Shown here piece after piece: positions 16,602-24,075 of a stretch of 64,000 nt of DNA. The notes under the pieces are model-generated. The model ran no database searches. It was given only the letters and a program-made list of their open reading frames with translations, and was not told the origin of the DNA. The position numbers were made by a program, and so were the translations under genes. The stretch lies in assembly GCF_002003265.1 (NCBI RefSeq), contig NZ_CP019687.1, positions 248,001 to 312,000 on the forward strand, in the 5' to 3' direction. The DNA is from Paenibacillus larvae subsp. larvae (GTDB lineage: Bacteria; Bacillota; Bacilli; Paenibacillales; NBRC-103111). The number at the start of each line of letters is the position of its first letter. Position 1 is the first letter of the stretch.

Positions 16602-17888
16602 TTAAGACGACACTCCTTGGTCTTTTTCCGGCTGTTTTGCTCCCTGGGGCGAGTTTTCATATGTAAGATTCCTAATGGGGGAAATCAGAAATGTTCCTGC
16701 TGTAATAACGATTAAGAAAGCACCGAAAATGCGGATAATCAACTGTATATCAATGTGGAGGTGCAGCAGATAAGAAATCATGGCGAATGAAAGCGGAGTT
16801 AATCCGGATGCTACAGATATAAACAGGCTCATGACTTTTCCAACCATATTAGCCTCGGTATTGGTTTGAATGTAGGTAAATAACGGGATGTTCATCAGTT
16901 GGATGAAGAAACTGACCAGCAGAAGCGCGAACATGGATAGGATAAGTTGTTGAACGAACCCGAGAGCGGAGTAAGCGAGAACCATCACTAGGAGTGAATA
17001 TAAGATGGCTAAACCAGGCCTGTTAAATGGTTTTCGTATTGAAACCGTAATGGAACCTAAAATAAATCCCAATCCCAAAGATACCTCCAACATGCCCAAT
17101 ACGAAGGCATTGCCTTCTAATATATCTTTTGCCAATATAGGAATTACGACTCCTATAGGCCCTGCAACAAAAAAATTCATGACAAAACCAAGCACCATTA
17201 AAATGGGCAGCACCTGGTGTTTACGGATATGAGTTACGGATGCTTTGAAGTCGTCCCATTGTGATGTTGAATGCTCAGAAAATTGTTGATCGGGGACTTG
17301 AATAAAAGATACAAGGAGAGAGGATGCAAGAATCGTAAGGAGACTGAATGAGAATACACCTACAAAGCCGATGGTGACAATGAGTGTACTGCTGATCAGC
17401 GGTCCGATGATGAGACTGTATTGATTAGCCAGTCGCAGTAGAGCATTGCCTCTTTGCAAGCTGCTTTTTTCTACGATAGACGTGATGATGGATTCGTAGG
17501 CCGGAGAGGCAAAGGCACTTAAAATGCCAAATAGAAAGGAAGCTACAATAAGAAAAACAGGACTAATCACATCTGCGATATAGCAAAGCAGGATGGCTGC
17601 AATAATAAATGCTTCTCCCCACTGCGTTACAAGAATAATCAGTTTCCGGTTCAGCCGGTCCGCAATGATGCCTCCATAAATGGTGAATAATAGTCTGGCA
17701 AAGGAAGAGGAAAACAGCATTAATCCCAAATAGCTCCGGGAATCATATAAGGTCAACATGAGCCACTCAACGGCTATAATATAGATGTAATACCCTGGAC
17801 TTGATAAGATATCCGCAACAAGAAGGAACCGATAGTTGCGATTACGGAAAAGTGTGGTTTCAGTTGCGGATTTCGGCTCTGGATTCAT
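16602..17888 (-). CDS. MFS exporter of the peptide cassette
   Basis: A 428-residue 12-helix major-facilitator protein of the Enterobactin/macrolide-exporter type. It shows the loop 2-3 motif GGIIADRLNRKLIILVTQ and GILSAFASPAYESIITSIV. It probably exports the product of the adjoining radical SAM and flavoprotein genes, since it is the last gene of a tightly overlapping operon (its start overlaps the flavoprotein by 29 bases). I favour ATG at 17888 over GTG at 17900. A diverged fragment of the same gene lies at 20080-20253. Confidence 0.85.
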   Translation of the reverse strand: MNPEPKSATETTLFRNRNYRFLLVADILSSPGYYIYIIAVEWLMLTLYDSRSYLGLMLFSSSFARLLFTIYGGIIADRLNRKLIILVTQWGEAFIIAAILLCYIADVISPVFLIVASFLFGILSAFASPAYESIITSIVEKSSLQRGNALLRLANQYSLIIGPLISSTLIVTIGFVGVFSFSLLTILASSLLVSFIQVPDQQFSEHSTSQWDDFKASVTHIRKHQVLPILMVLGFVMNFFVAGPIGVVIPILAKDILEGNAFVLGMLEVSLGLGFILGSITVSIRKPFNRPGLAILYSLLVMVLAYSALGFVQQLILSMFALLLVSFFIQLMNIPLFTYIQTNTEANMVGKVMSLFISVASGLTPLSFAMISYLLHLHIDIQLIIRIFGAFLIVITAGTFLISPIRNLTYENSPQGAKQPEKDQGVSS

Positions 17889-18447
17889 CAGCTTTAGCAC
17901 CCCGATTCAAAATATATTGGACTAATTCTTGGGGTTGTGGAAGAGAGGCATCAGATTTTATATAGGAACCCTGAGCTGTTTTGTAACCAAAACTTTCTAC
18001 GTTCACAAATATATGACCATCTTCCTTTAAAGTAATTATATTCTGTTGAATCCTTGGATTATTCCACATAATTTCGTTCATATTAGGGGCTATATAGATA
18101 GGCTTTGCATAATTTAATACACAACAACTGAGCAGATCATCTCCAACCCCATGAGCCATCTTAGACAAGAAGTTAGCGGATGCCGGGAGAATGAGAAAAA
18201 GATCGACATTCTGTACAATATTGACGTGGGGTGATTTCATACTCGAAGTAAATAATTCGTCATAGACATAATCAAAAACATTAGTCAATGCCATTTTGGA
18301 AATAAATTGTTTTGCATTGTCCGTTATTACAGTTTCTATTTGACATTGAAATTCGTTTTTGAGTACAAAAAAATAGTTATACACATTAATGGCACCAATT
18401 GCTCCCGTTATACCTATTAATATTTTATTGTATGTTTTGGTCATCAT
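17860..18447 (-). CDS. EpiD/Dfp-type flavoprotein, probable peptidyl-cysteine decarboxylase
   Basis: A 195-residue flavoprotein of the homo-oligomeric flavin-containing Cys decarboxylase (HFCD) family. Family motifs are present: ILIGITGAIGA at the FMN-binding start, the His of KSPHVNIVQNVD (about residue 74), the PASAN motif (88-92, LPASANFLSKMAHGVGDDLL) and PNMNEIMW (121-128). HFCD proteins oxidatively decarboxylate a C-terminal Cys of a RiPP precursor (EpiD, MrsD, thioamitide enzymes) or act in CoA synthesis. Here the neighbours and the Cys-ending 14-codon gene favour the peptide role. The start is ATG at 18447 (GGAG 9 bases upstream), overlapping the radical SAM gene by 23 bases. Confidence 0.87.
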   Translation of the reverse strand: MMTKTYNKILIGITGAIGAINVYNYFFVLKNEFQCQIETVITDNAKQFISKMALTNVFDYVYDELFTSSMKSPHVNIVQNVDLFLILPASANFLSKMAHGVGDDLLSCCVLNYAKPIYIAPNMNEIMWNNPRIQQNIITLKEDGHIFVNVESFGYKTAQGSYIKSDASLPQPQELVQYILNRGAKADESRAEIRN

Positions 18448-19795
18448 AATCATAATCTCCATCGACAAGTTTGACATAATTTTTTAAACTTTTCTTGATG
18501 GGAGGACATGGAGTTTTATTAGATTCAATCCGTTCAAGGGGGCAGGCATTTCCCTGGCAAGATGGCCTGAAGAAGCATTTGGTACACATTGGGTCTTCAT
18601 TGACTCCACCGGTAATCCACAAGCTCCATCTCTCCTGATCCAATATCATTTGGCCATTCTCCAATAAATCTCCAACATGATTATAAGGATTGTTAAAAGC
18701 AACTGTACATTTATAAATCATGCCATCCGATCCAATAACGTAAGAGGACGGATTAGAGGCATAGCATTGCGAACCGCCCGGCCTCAGGTATTGCTTATAG
18801 AAATTAAACTCGAAACCCTCTTTTTTAGCTTTATTGTATAGGGGAAACAGATCTTTGGTATCACATAAATGAATATCAGCTTTTTGTTCTCCTTTTAAAT
18901 TCTGGATCGGAATAAAATGAAGAATAAAACGCGGATCTTCGACGAAAATGTTACTTACCAATGAAATGTAATCATTCATGACGGCTGACACTTCATTGTT
19001 GATATTTGACCTGAGGACAACTGTGAAGTTACTGGAAAACTGTTTCATAGCAATCAGATTAGATAAAATTTTATCGAATGTTTTTTCTCCAAATCTTCCA
19101 GCCCGATAAGTATTGTGCGTCTCCGCAGTTCCGTCCAAAGTAATTTGGTAGGAGACTACATTCAAATCCAATAATTGCTCAAACGTATCTTTGTCGAGCA
19201 AATAGCCATTTGTCGTAATTCCAGCGTAGTAGTGAACATTGTATCTCTCACAAATTCCCATTATTTTGTAAGAAAGATTTTTAATGATATCAAATGATTT
19301 TAAAGGTTCTCCTCCAAACCAATTAATAAACAGCTGCCTATATCTTGAAATATTCTTTTCCAAGAATTGAATAATTCCTAGTTGTACATCAGTTTTCATC
19401 TCAGATTTTGTAAAATCTTCATAACAGTATGTGCACCTGAAATTACAATCTTCGTTTGTCAATAATATCAATTGTAATGTACGTTCACTGGATAGCATGT
19501 TGTATTTTTGAGAAGTTCCCAATTGGAATTCATTAATCTCTAGGTTAACGAGATAACCTTTTTTGAATAAAAAATCAATAAGTCTCAACTCTTTTTCTTT
19601 GTTATCCGATAAATCTATCTCTTTTCTTCTCAATATAGCTTTAACTAACGGTACTTCTTTTCCGGTAAAAGCAACGATATCCCCGCGATAGGAATTATAA
19701 ACCTTTAATAAATTGTTATCCTCTACGTGAAAATTGAAACGTGATGGTTTCAACTTATTTTTGTTCTTTAACGAAATCTTACCTCTTACGACCAT
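18425..19795 (-). CDS. Radical SAM/SPASM peptide-modifying enzyme
   Basis: A 456-residue radical SAM protein with the CxxxCxxC cluster CNFRCTYC (Cys117, 121, 124), a glycine motif WFGGEPL, and a C-terminal SPASM region with many cysteines (QCYAS, YKCTVAF, MCTKCFFRPSCQGNACP, TPCPP). Residues 1-100 form an N-terminal region that may bind the peptide. Such enzymes make thioether, C-C or other links on ribosomal peptides. The start is ATG at 19795 behind CTGGAGGATT. It follows the 14-codon gene after a strong hairpin and is coupled to the flavoprotein. The modification chemistry cannot be told from the sequence. Confidence 0.92.
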   Translation of the reverse strand: MVVRGKISLKNKNKLKPSRFNFHVEDNNLLKVYNSYRGDIVAFTGKEVPLVKAILRRKEIDLSDNKEKELRLIDFLFKKGYLVNLEINEFQLGTSQKYNMLSSERTLQLILLTNEDCNFRCTYCYEDFTKSEMKTDVQLGIIQFLEKNISRYRQLFINWFGGEPLKSFDIIKNLSYKIMGICERYNVHYYAGITTNGYLLDKDTFEQLLDLNVVSYQITLDGTAETHNTYRAGRFGEKTFDKILSNLIAMKQFSSNFTVVLRSNINNEVSAVMNDYISLVSNIFVEDPRFILHFIPIQNLKGEQKADIHLCDTKDLFPLYNKAKKEGFEFNFYKQYLRPGGSQCYASNPSSYVIGSDGMIYKCTVAFNNPYNHVGDLLENGQMILDQERWSLWITGGVNEDPMCTKCFFRPSCQGNACPLERIESNKTPCPPIKKSLKNYVKLVDGDYDYDDQNIQ

Positions 19796-19849
19796 ATAAT
19801 TAATCCTCCAGAATGAAAGTTTGCTCATCACTTGGCCGACTATTTAAGT

Positions 19850-19884
19850 GCATACAAGAAGGAACGACTTTCCTTCTTGTATGC
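19850..19884 (-). terminator. Perfect 15-bp intergenic hairpin after the precursor gene
   Basis: GCATACAAGAAGGAA and its exact complement enclose a five-base loop (19865-19869). It lies 20 bases after the 14-codon gene and about 55 bases before the radical SAM start. On the transcript it is not followed by a T run, so partial termination or mRNA stabilisation of the precursor segment is likelier than full termination. The lanthipeptide locus in this window uses the same arrangement. Confidence 0.75.
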
Positions 19885-19904
19885 ATTTTGAAAAATGATA
19901 AATT

Positions 19905-19949
19905 TTAACAGAACACATTAACTACTCTTACTGGATCTTTTTTTGCCAT
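19905..19949 (-). CDS. 14-residue candidate RiPP precursor ending in Cys
   Basis: A tiny open frame reads MAKKDPVRVVNVFC and stops with TAA. It has one of the best ribosome sites in the window (GAGGAGGTG, 6 bases before ATG) and a promoter-like TTGACA box about 60 bases upstream. The C-terminal Cys is what an EpiD-type decarboxylase needs, and the decarboxylase and a radical SAM/SPASM enzyme are encoded next. There is no conventional leader, so the charged MAKKDPVR part may serve as recognition sequence and VVNVFC as core. It is too short for ordinary gene finders. The alternative is a regulatory leader peptide acting with the hairpin that follows. Confidence 0.72.
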   Translation of the reverse strand: MAKKDPVRVVNVFC

Positions 19950-19989
19950 ACTAACACCTCCTCTATACCGATTAATCCCAATAAAAAGC

Positions 19990-20016
19990 ATAATATGCAA
20001 GTGGTTTATTTGTCAA
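19990..20016 (-). promoter_or_regulatory. Candidate promoter of the peptide cassette
   Basis: The minus strand shows TTGACA (opposite 20011-20016) and, 15 bases on, TATTAT (opposite 19990-19995). It lies about 40 bases upstream of the 14-codon start. The -35 box is a perfect match; the spacing is slightly short. Confidence 0.55.
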
Positions 20017-20079
20017 GTATTCCCTTTTAAGTTAATAATTTCATATAATAAGTAAACCTAGATTATTTAGTGATTGACC

Positions 20080-20253
20080 GTTATGGGTATTGGCTTGAAT
20101 CAGCTAAATAGAAGTGTTCATTTGCTAATAAAAAACTAATCAGCAGGGGTGGATATAGATAGGATAAGCAGTTGAACGAATCCGAGAGTAGTAAGCTAAA
20201 ACTATAATAAGGAATATATACAAGATAGCTAAACCCGGTCTTAATGGTTTTCA
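20080..20253 (-). pseudogene. Decayed fragment of a second MFS exporter copy
   Basis: The plus-strand text 20080-20253 aligns along its length with 16841-17036, which lies inside the MFS exporter gene. Shared words include GTATTGG-TTGAAT, GATAGGATAAG, GTTGAACGAA, CCGAGAG, AAGATGGCTAAACC (AAGATAGCTAAACC here) and AATGGTTTTC. Small gaps and many substitutions remove any open frame. It is in the same orientation as the intact gene. The rest of 19950-20407 is A+T-rich and holds only the promoter above. Confidence 0.75.
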
Positions 20254-20407
20254 TACATATGTACCCGGTTATTCAATTTGATAAATTTCAATCATATATA
20301 CAAACGTATATATAAAATGATTGAATTTAAACAAACAAAAATTTAGAATATCTATAAATAAACTTTAGAAAAAAGGAATCTATTTTTCTGTATGGATCAA
20401 AAGGAAA

Positions 20408-21768
20408 ATGATGAGTTGGGAGGCTTTACATATGAATACTGAAGAAAAGTTACCCTTCCGTTATGTTGTAACACCGCAGGGTCAGATGAACTATTTGCTT
20501 GGCCTTTTTTCCGCAGATCAACAAATTAATGCTGCACTTTATTCTCAAGGAAGGATAGTCTTTGAACTTTTGGAGCAGGCTCTTCAACTAACATTGAAGA
20601 TTGAACCCATTCTTGGCTGCAGTTTTGTCAAAGAGGAAATTCCTTATTGGAAAAGACAACCTGAAGGACTCGAGGGTGATAACCTTTCAGTGTGTTCCAT
20701 TACCGAATGTGATGATTCCGAACTTGAAAATAGGATTCTCTTATTCAAAAAGAACGCGACTGTATGAGTAGCCCTAGGGTTCAGGCGAAATTGTTTCGGA
20801 AAAACAGATGTGATATGCATCAAAATGTCACACCCATGTTCAGATGGAACAGGGGTCAAGGAATATGTCCAATTACTGGCTTCTGTATACACTGAGCTTG
20901 TTGAGAGTAAGATGGCAGGTCAGATAGAAGCGGAAATTTCCGGGAGGGATCGTGGTTTTCGCGATCAGGGTCCTTCCCTTCCGTAGGAGTTTCAGATATA
21001 AGCTCCGCCATTCGTTAAATCATACTTCAACACCTTTGTGGGGCTTTCCATCCAACCCGAATGCCAACGATAAGCCGAATATAGCGTTGCGCCGTCTGAA
21101 CCAGGATGATAGAAAAGCTTATTCGATGGACGAAAGACCGTCGGGCAACAATAAATGGTGTGCTTGTTATAGCTTTTTTTCGGTCACTTTTGTACAGTAC
21201 AATCTGTATGGAGCCGAGTTTGTCACTAAGAATGGTCGGGATTACGGTCGATTTACGGCGTTATCTCCCTAAAAAAACGACAAGTTCTATTTGCAATCTA
21301 TCCGGCATGGAAATGCCGATTGTTGAATTGTACGATGTGGAGTCGTTTGAAGTAACCTTTAACCGGGTGAAAAGAGAGATGGATTCACTCAAGAATAATC
21401 TTCAAGGTATCTCCTCAGCAGCAAGGATGGAGTTAATGGCGAAGACGGGGCTCTCTGCTTTACGTGAGAAGTTAAACAGCAGCATGAAAAAGCGGTTCAA
21501 ATGAAGATGGCCTTACCACTGTTGACCAACTTTGGGAAGATGTCCAAACGTCCCATCTGTTTTGGAGGAAACGAAGCGGAAGATGCCTACATGACCTCAC
21601 CCATTATGTTTTCTCCTTTTTTTGTATCGGGGCCAGTTTCTATAATGGTGTCCTGACACTAACAGCCGGCTTTCATACACGGCTCTATCAGATAAAGCGG
21701 TCCAACATTTTTTGGATAATATGGCCGAAGAATTAGCCGTGAGCAAAGAGGGGAAAAACAGGATTTAG
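20408..21768 (+). pseudogene. Condensation-domain-like acyltransferase, heavily frameshifted
   Basis: A ribosome-bound start near 20408-20432 opens a 119-residue frame (PFRYVVTPQGQMNYLLGLFS). Other frames carry on the same protein: MSHPCSDGTGVKEYVQLLA near 20825, which contains the HxxxDG active-site motif of condensation and acetyltransferase enzymes; MVGITVDLRRYLP and ICNLSGMEMPIVELYD near 21230-21340; then DAYMTSPIMFSPFFVSG and FYNGVLTLTAGFHTRLYQ near 21590-21700, ending with TAG at 21768. At least four frame changes are needed, so it is a dead gene. Such proteins esterify alcohols or lipids, or act with peptide synthetases. Confidence 0.78.
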
Positions 21769-21784
21769 AGGGGCACTAGTCCCG

Positions 21785-21853
21785 AAAAAAAGTTTGGCCT
21801 TGGAAACCTGTTCGCACTTACTGCGGTCGTAGACTCCCGGCCAAACTTTTTTT
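21785..21853. terminator. Bidirectional terminator-like inverted repeat
   Basis: AAAAAAAGTTTGGCC (21785-21799) is the exact complement of GGCCAAACTTTTTTT (21839-21853), giving a 15-bp stem around a 39-base loop with A and T runs on the outer arms. It follows the condensation-like pseudogene and precedes the end of a minus-strand sigma-factor gene. Confidence 0.7.
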
Positions 21854-21993
21854 GTTTTCTTTTTGTGATGATTGAATTTCACTGCTCCAGTAGCGTAACT
21901 GGCTTAAAGGTCGTCCATGGTTTCGCTTTGAAACTTATTTAAACGAGTATTAAACTTTACATTGAAAAAAAGGAACTCGGTTTTCCACCGGGG

Positions 21994-22608
21994 TCAATCA
22001 CCCGCTTTTTCTTCTTCACTTTTCCCATATCCGCTATCAACTAAATACTTCCTCAGTTTACTCAGGGCTTTGAGTCTGGTTTTGGATACGGATTGTTGAG
22101 AGACTTTGTTTAGACGGGCAATTTCTGTATCTGAGTAGTCCCATACATAGGACGCAAGCAGAACCGATTTCTCTTTTCCTGTTAGCTGCTGAATGGCTTC
22201 GTGCAAGACCTCATTGGTTACCATATCCTCAAGCTGTAAACTGTCGGGGTTCAGATCCGGCTGCACTTGAAGAGACGGATGAACAAAATGGAGATGTGAA
22301 GGATCATTACTAGGGAAAAAAACAAGTCTTCTTTGATTTCTTCTGATTTTCTTGTCAAAATCAATGGCTGCATTGCGGATTAAGGATGAGATATAAGTGG
22401 TGAACCTGAGTTCAAAGAAAAACGAGCGGAACGATTCATCCAATTGCCTGGAGTTCTCTGGCGTCGGATTTGATAAATTTTCCAGCAGCAACTGGTAATG
22501 TTCATCCCGTTTAAGAAACTGGTGAATGACAGGGTTTTTCGACATAGTATTTAACAATTCCTTTATGCTTTCCTCTGACGGCTGGACTGTTTTCGTCATG
22601 GCATCCAT
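21994..22608 (-). CDS. Sigma-70 family RNA polymerase sigma factor (ECF/SigO-like)
   Basis: A 204-residue sigma-like protein. The C-terminal third is a clear region 4 HTH (LHEAIQQLTGKEKSVLLASYVWDYSDTEIARLNKVSQQSVSKTRLKALSKLRKYL). The N-terminal part (PVIHQFLKRDEHYQLLLENL, then FRSFFFELRFTTYISSLIRNAAIDFDKK) resembles the divergent sigma factors related to B. subtilis YvrI rather than canonical region 2. A hairpin with a T tail on the minus strand (21965-21993) overlaps the stop. A 74-residue gene just upstream could be its partner. What it controls is unknown. Confidence 0.8.
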   Translation of the reverse strand: MDAMTKTVQPSEESIKELLNTMSKNPVIHQFLKRDEHYQLLLENLSNPTPENSRQLDESFRSFFFELRFTTYISSLIRNAAIDFDKKIRRNQRRLVFFPSNDPSHLHFVHPSLQVQPDLNPDSLQLEDMVTNEVLHEAIQQLTGKEKSVLLASYVWDYSDTEIARLNKVSQQSVSKTRLKALSKLRKYLVDSGYGKSEEEKAGD

Positions 22609-22706
22609 ACTTTATCACCCCTTTACCACTTCATACGTATCAAAGGTGTGGAAAGTAATGGGGAATTCAATAAAATTTGATTATAATCATTGTTTCCCGG
22701 CCATTT

Positions 22707-22931
22707 TTAGTTACACTGTTGTCCAGAATGAAACTGGCAATTGCAAATGCTTGCGCCGATTCTTTCGTAGCAGGCTGTTTCAATCGCTTTTAAATGGGAT
22801 GCATACTTTTCACAGATCTCCTGGTAAAACAGGATATCCTCTGGATCAGCCCCCTCAATTCGCTTACTTAATTTCAAAAGCTCTATTTTCAAGGTCCGAT
22901 ATCTGGTTCTCGAGGCAAGCAGTTCTTCCAT
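22707..22931 (-). CDS. Small Cys-ending coiled protein of unknown function
   Basis: A 74-residue protein with GTAGGGG ahead of its ATG. It is mostly helical with heptad-like spacing (RTRYRTLKIELLKLSKRIEG) and ends in a cysteine-rich tail, CYERIGASICNCQFHSGQQCN, which could bind metal. It lies about 100 bases upstream of the sigma-factor gene on the same strand, so it may be a cognate co-sigma or regulator, as RsoA is for SigO. I do not recognise a family. Confidence 0.5.
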   Translation of the reverse strand: MEELLASRTRYRTLKIELLKLSKRIEGADPEDILFYQEICEKYASHLKAIETACYERIGASICNCQFHSGQQCN

Positions 22932-23112
22932 GCGTTTTCCCCTACAATTTTGGTTTTATAAAAAAAGTGGAAGAAATATCGAGGGACACAACCTTTTCAA
23001 AATTTTTTCAAAAATGGGTTGTGATTTATTCTCCTGTTTCTCTTTATAGGTTAAATCCGGTTTCAGTTATGAGACGGATTTAGAAACAAAAATAAATTGA
23101 GAAGGAGCGAGA

Positions 23113-23852
23113 ATGATGTTTCAGTTGTTGAAGGGTGCAGACATAACAGGAGAGCGGTTGGAGGATCTTTTGCGGCAGCTTCATGCCAAGGAGGAATTTC
23201 AACTGCTGGTTGGGGAACTGAAGGAGAAGGTTTCCTTAAACGCGGATGATCTGGTTGTAAGGAAAGCGTATCACGGGGATATGGAACTCGAAACACAAAT
23301 TGTCACGCTATATTATGTACTTTTGGCAGATAAGGAAGAAAAAGTACTAATCCGTTATGCGACTACAGATGAAGAAATTCTGAAAGAGGAACTACATGCA
23401 CAAGCAGTCATTCGGGTAGATGGAAAACATCAGCTTCATAAATTTGAGGTAACGGATTTCACCGTCTCCAGTATGATCGTGGACCAAAACTATACCGAAA
23501 CGGAAGTTGCTATTCCGCAGCAGGATTTGCATCATGACCCGTCTTATACGCCCGGAGAAATGAAAGATGCTGTTCAGACACAAGTATGGTGGTTAGGGGA
23601 CGGCTGCTTGCCCGGGGGTATCAGCACTGTGGCGGAAACTGCGGATACGGACGCAAGCATGGCGGGGGTACTCCGATTAATCTGACAGACCAATGCTGTG
23701 TATTGCATGATTCTTGCTATGATGATGCGGCTGAGGGAAAAATCCGGAAGTGTAAGTGTGATGCTATGCTGATTGACTGCGTAAATGAGAATGATGACGG
23801 TTCCTGGGCAGCCATCGGGATCAGGCTCTATTTTGCTTTGAAAGCATGCTGA
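23113..23852 (+). pseudogene. Phospholipase A2-like protein with a one-base frameshift
   Basis: GAAGGAG precedes ATG at 23113. The first frame gives about 168 residues of an unfamiliar N-terminal region (LLRQLHAKEEFQLLVGELKE, then GDMELETQIVTLYYVLLADKE) up to WWLGDGCLPGG. The second frame continues YQHCGGNCGYGRKHGGGTP, then TDQCCVLHDSCYDDAAEGK, with the CC-HD-CYD catalytic motif and Ca-binding Cys-Gly loop of secreted phospholipases A2. One more G in the run 23614-23618 restores a 246-residue protein. As read, the catalytic domain is out of frame. It lacks an evident signal peptide. Confidence 0.78.
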
Positions 23853-24075
23853 AGCCATGTTCATTCGAATCACCTTAAATTATAATAATTTTAATTTCTT
23901 AATATTAAAAAAGGGTGGTTGATGAAATGAGGCAGAATAAATTTTTATTATTTTTCACTTTTATATTTTTTATACAAACAATCTTCATTGGAAATATGGC
24001 CTTTTTTCAAGAAGATGCCTCTATTAAAAAGATTATATTATTTGTTGGTTGTCTAATGGCGTACACGGGAGTTGA

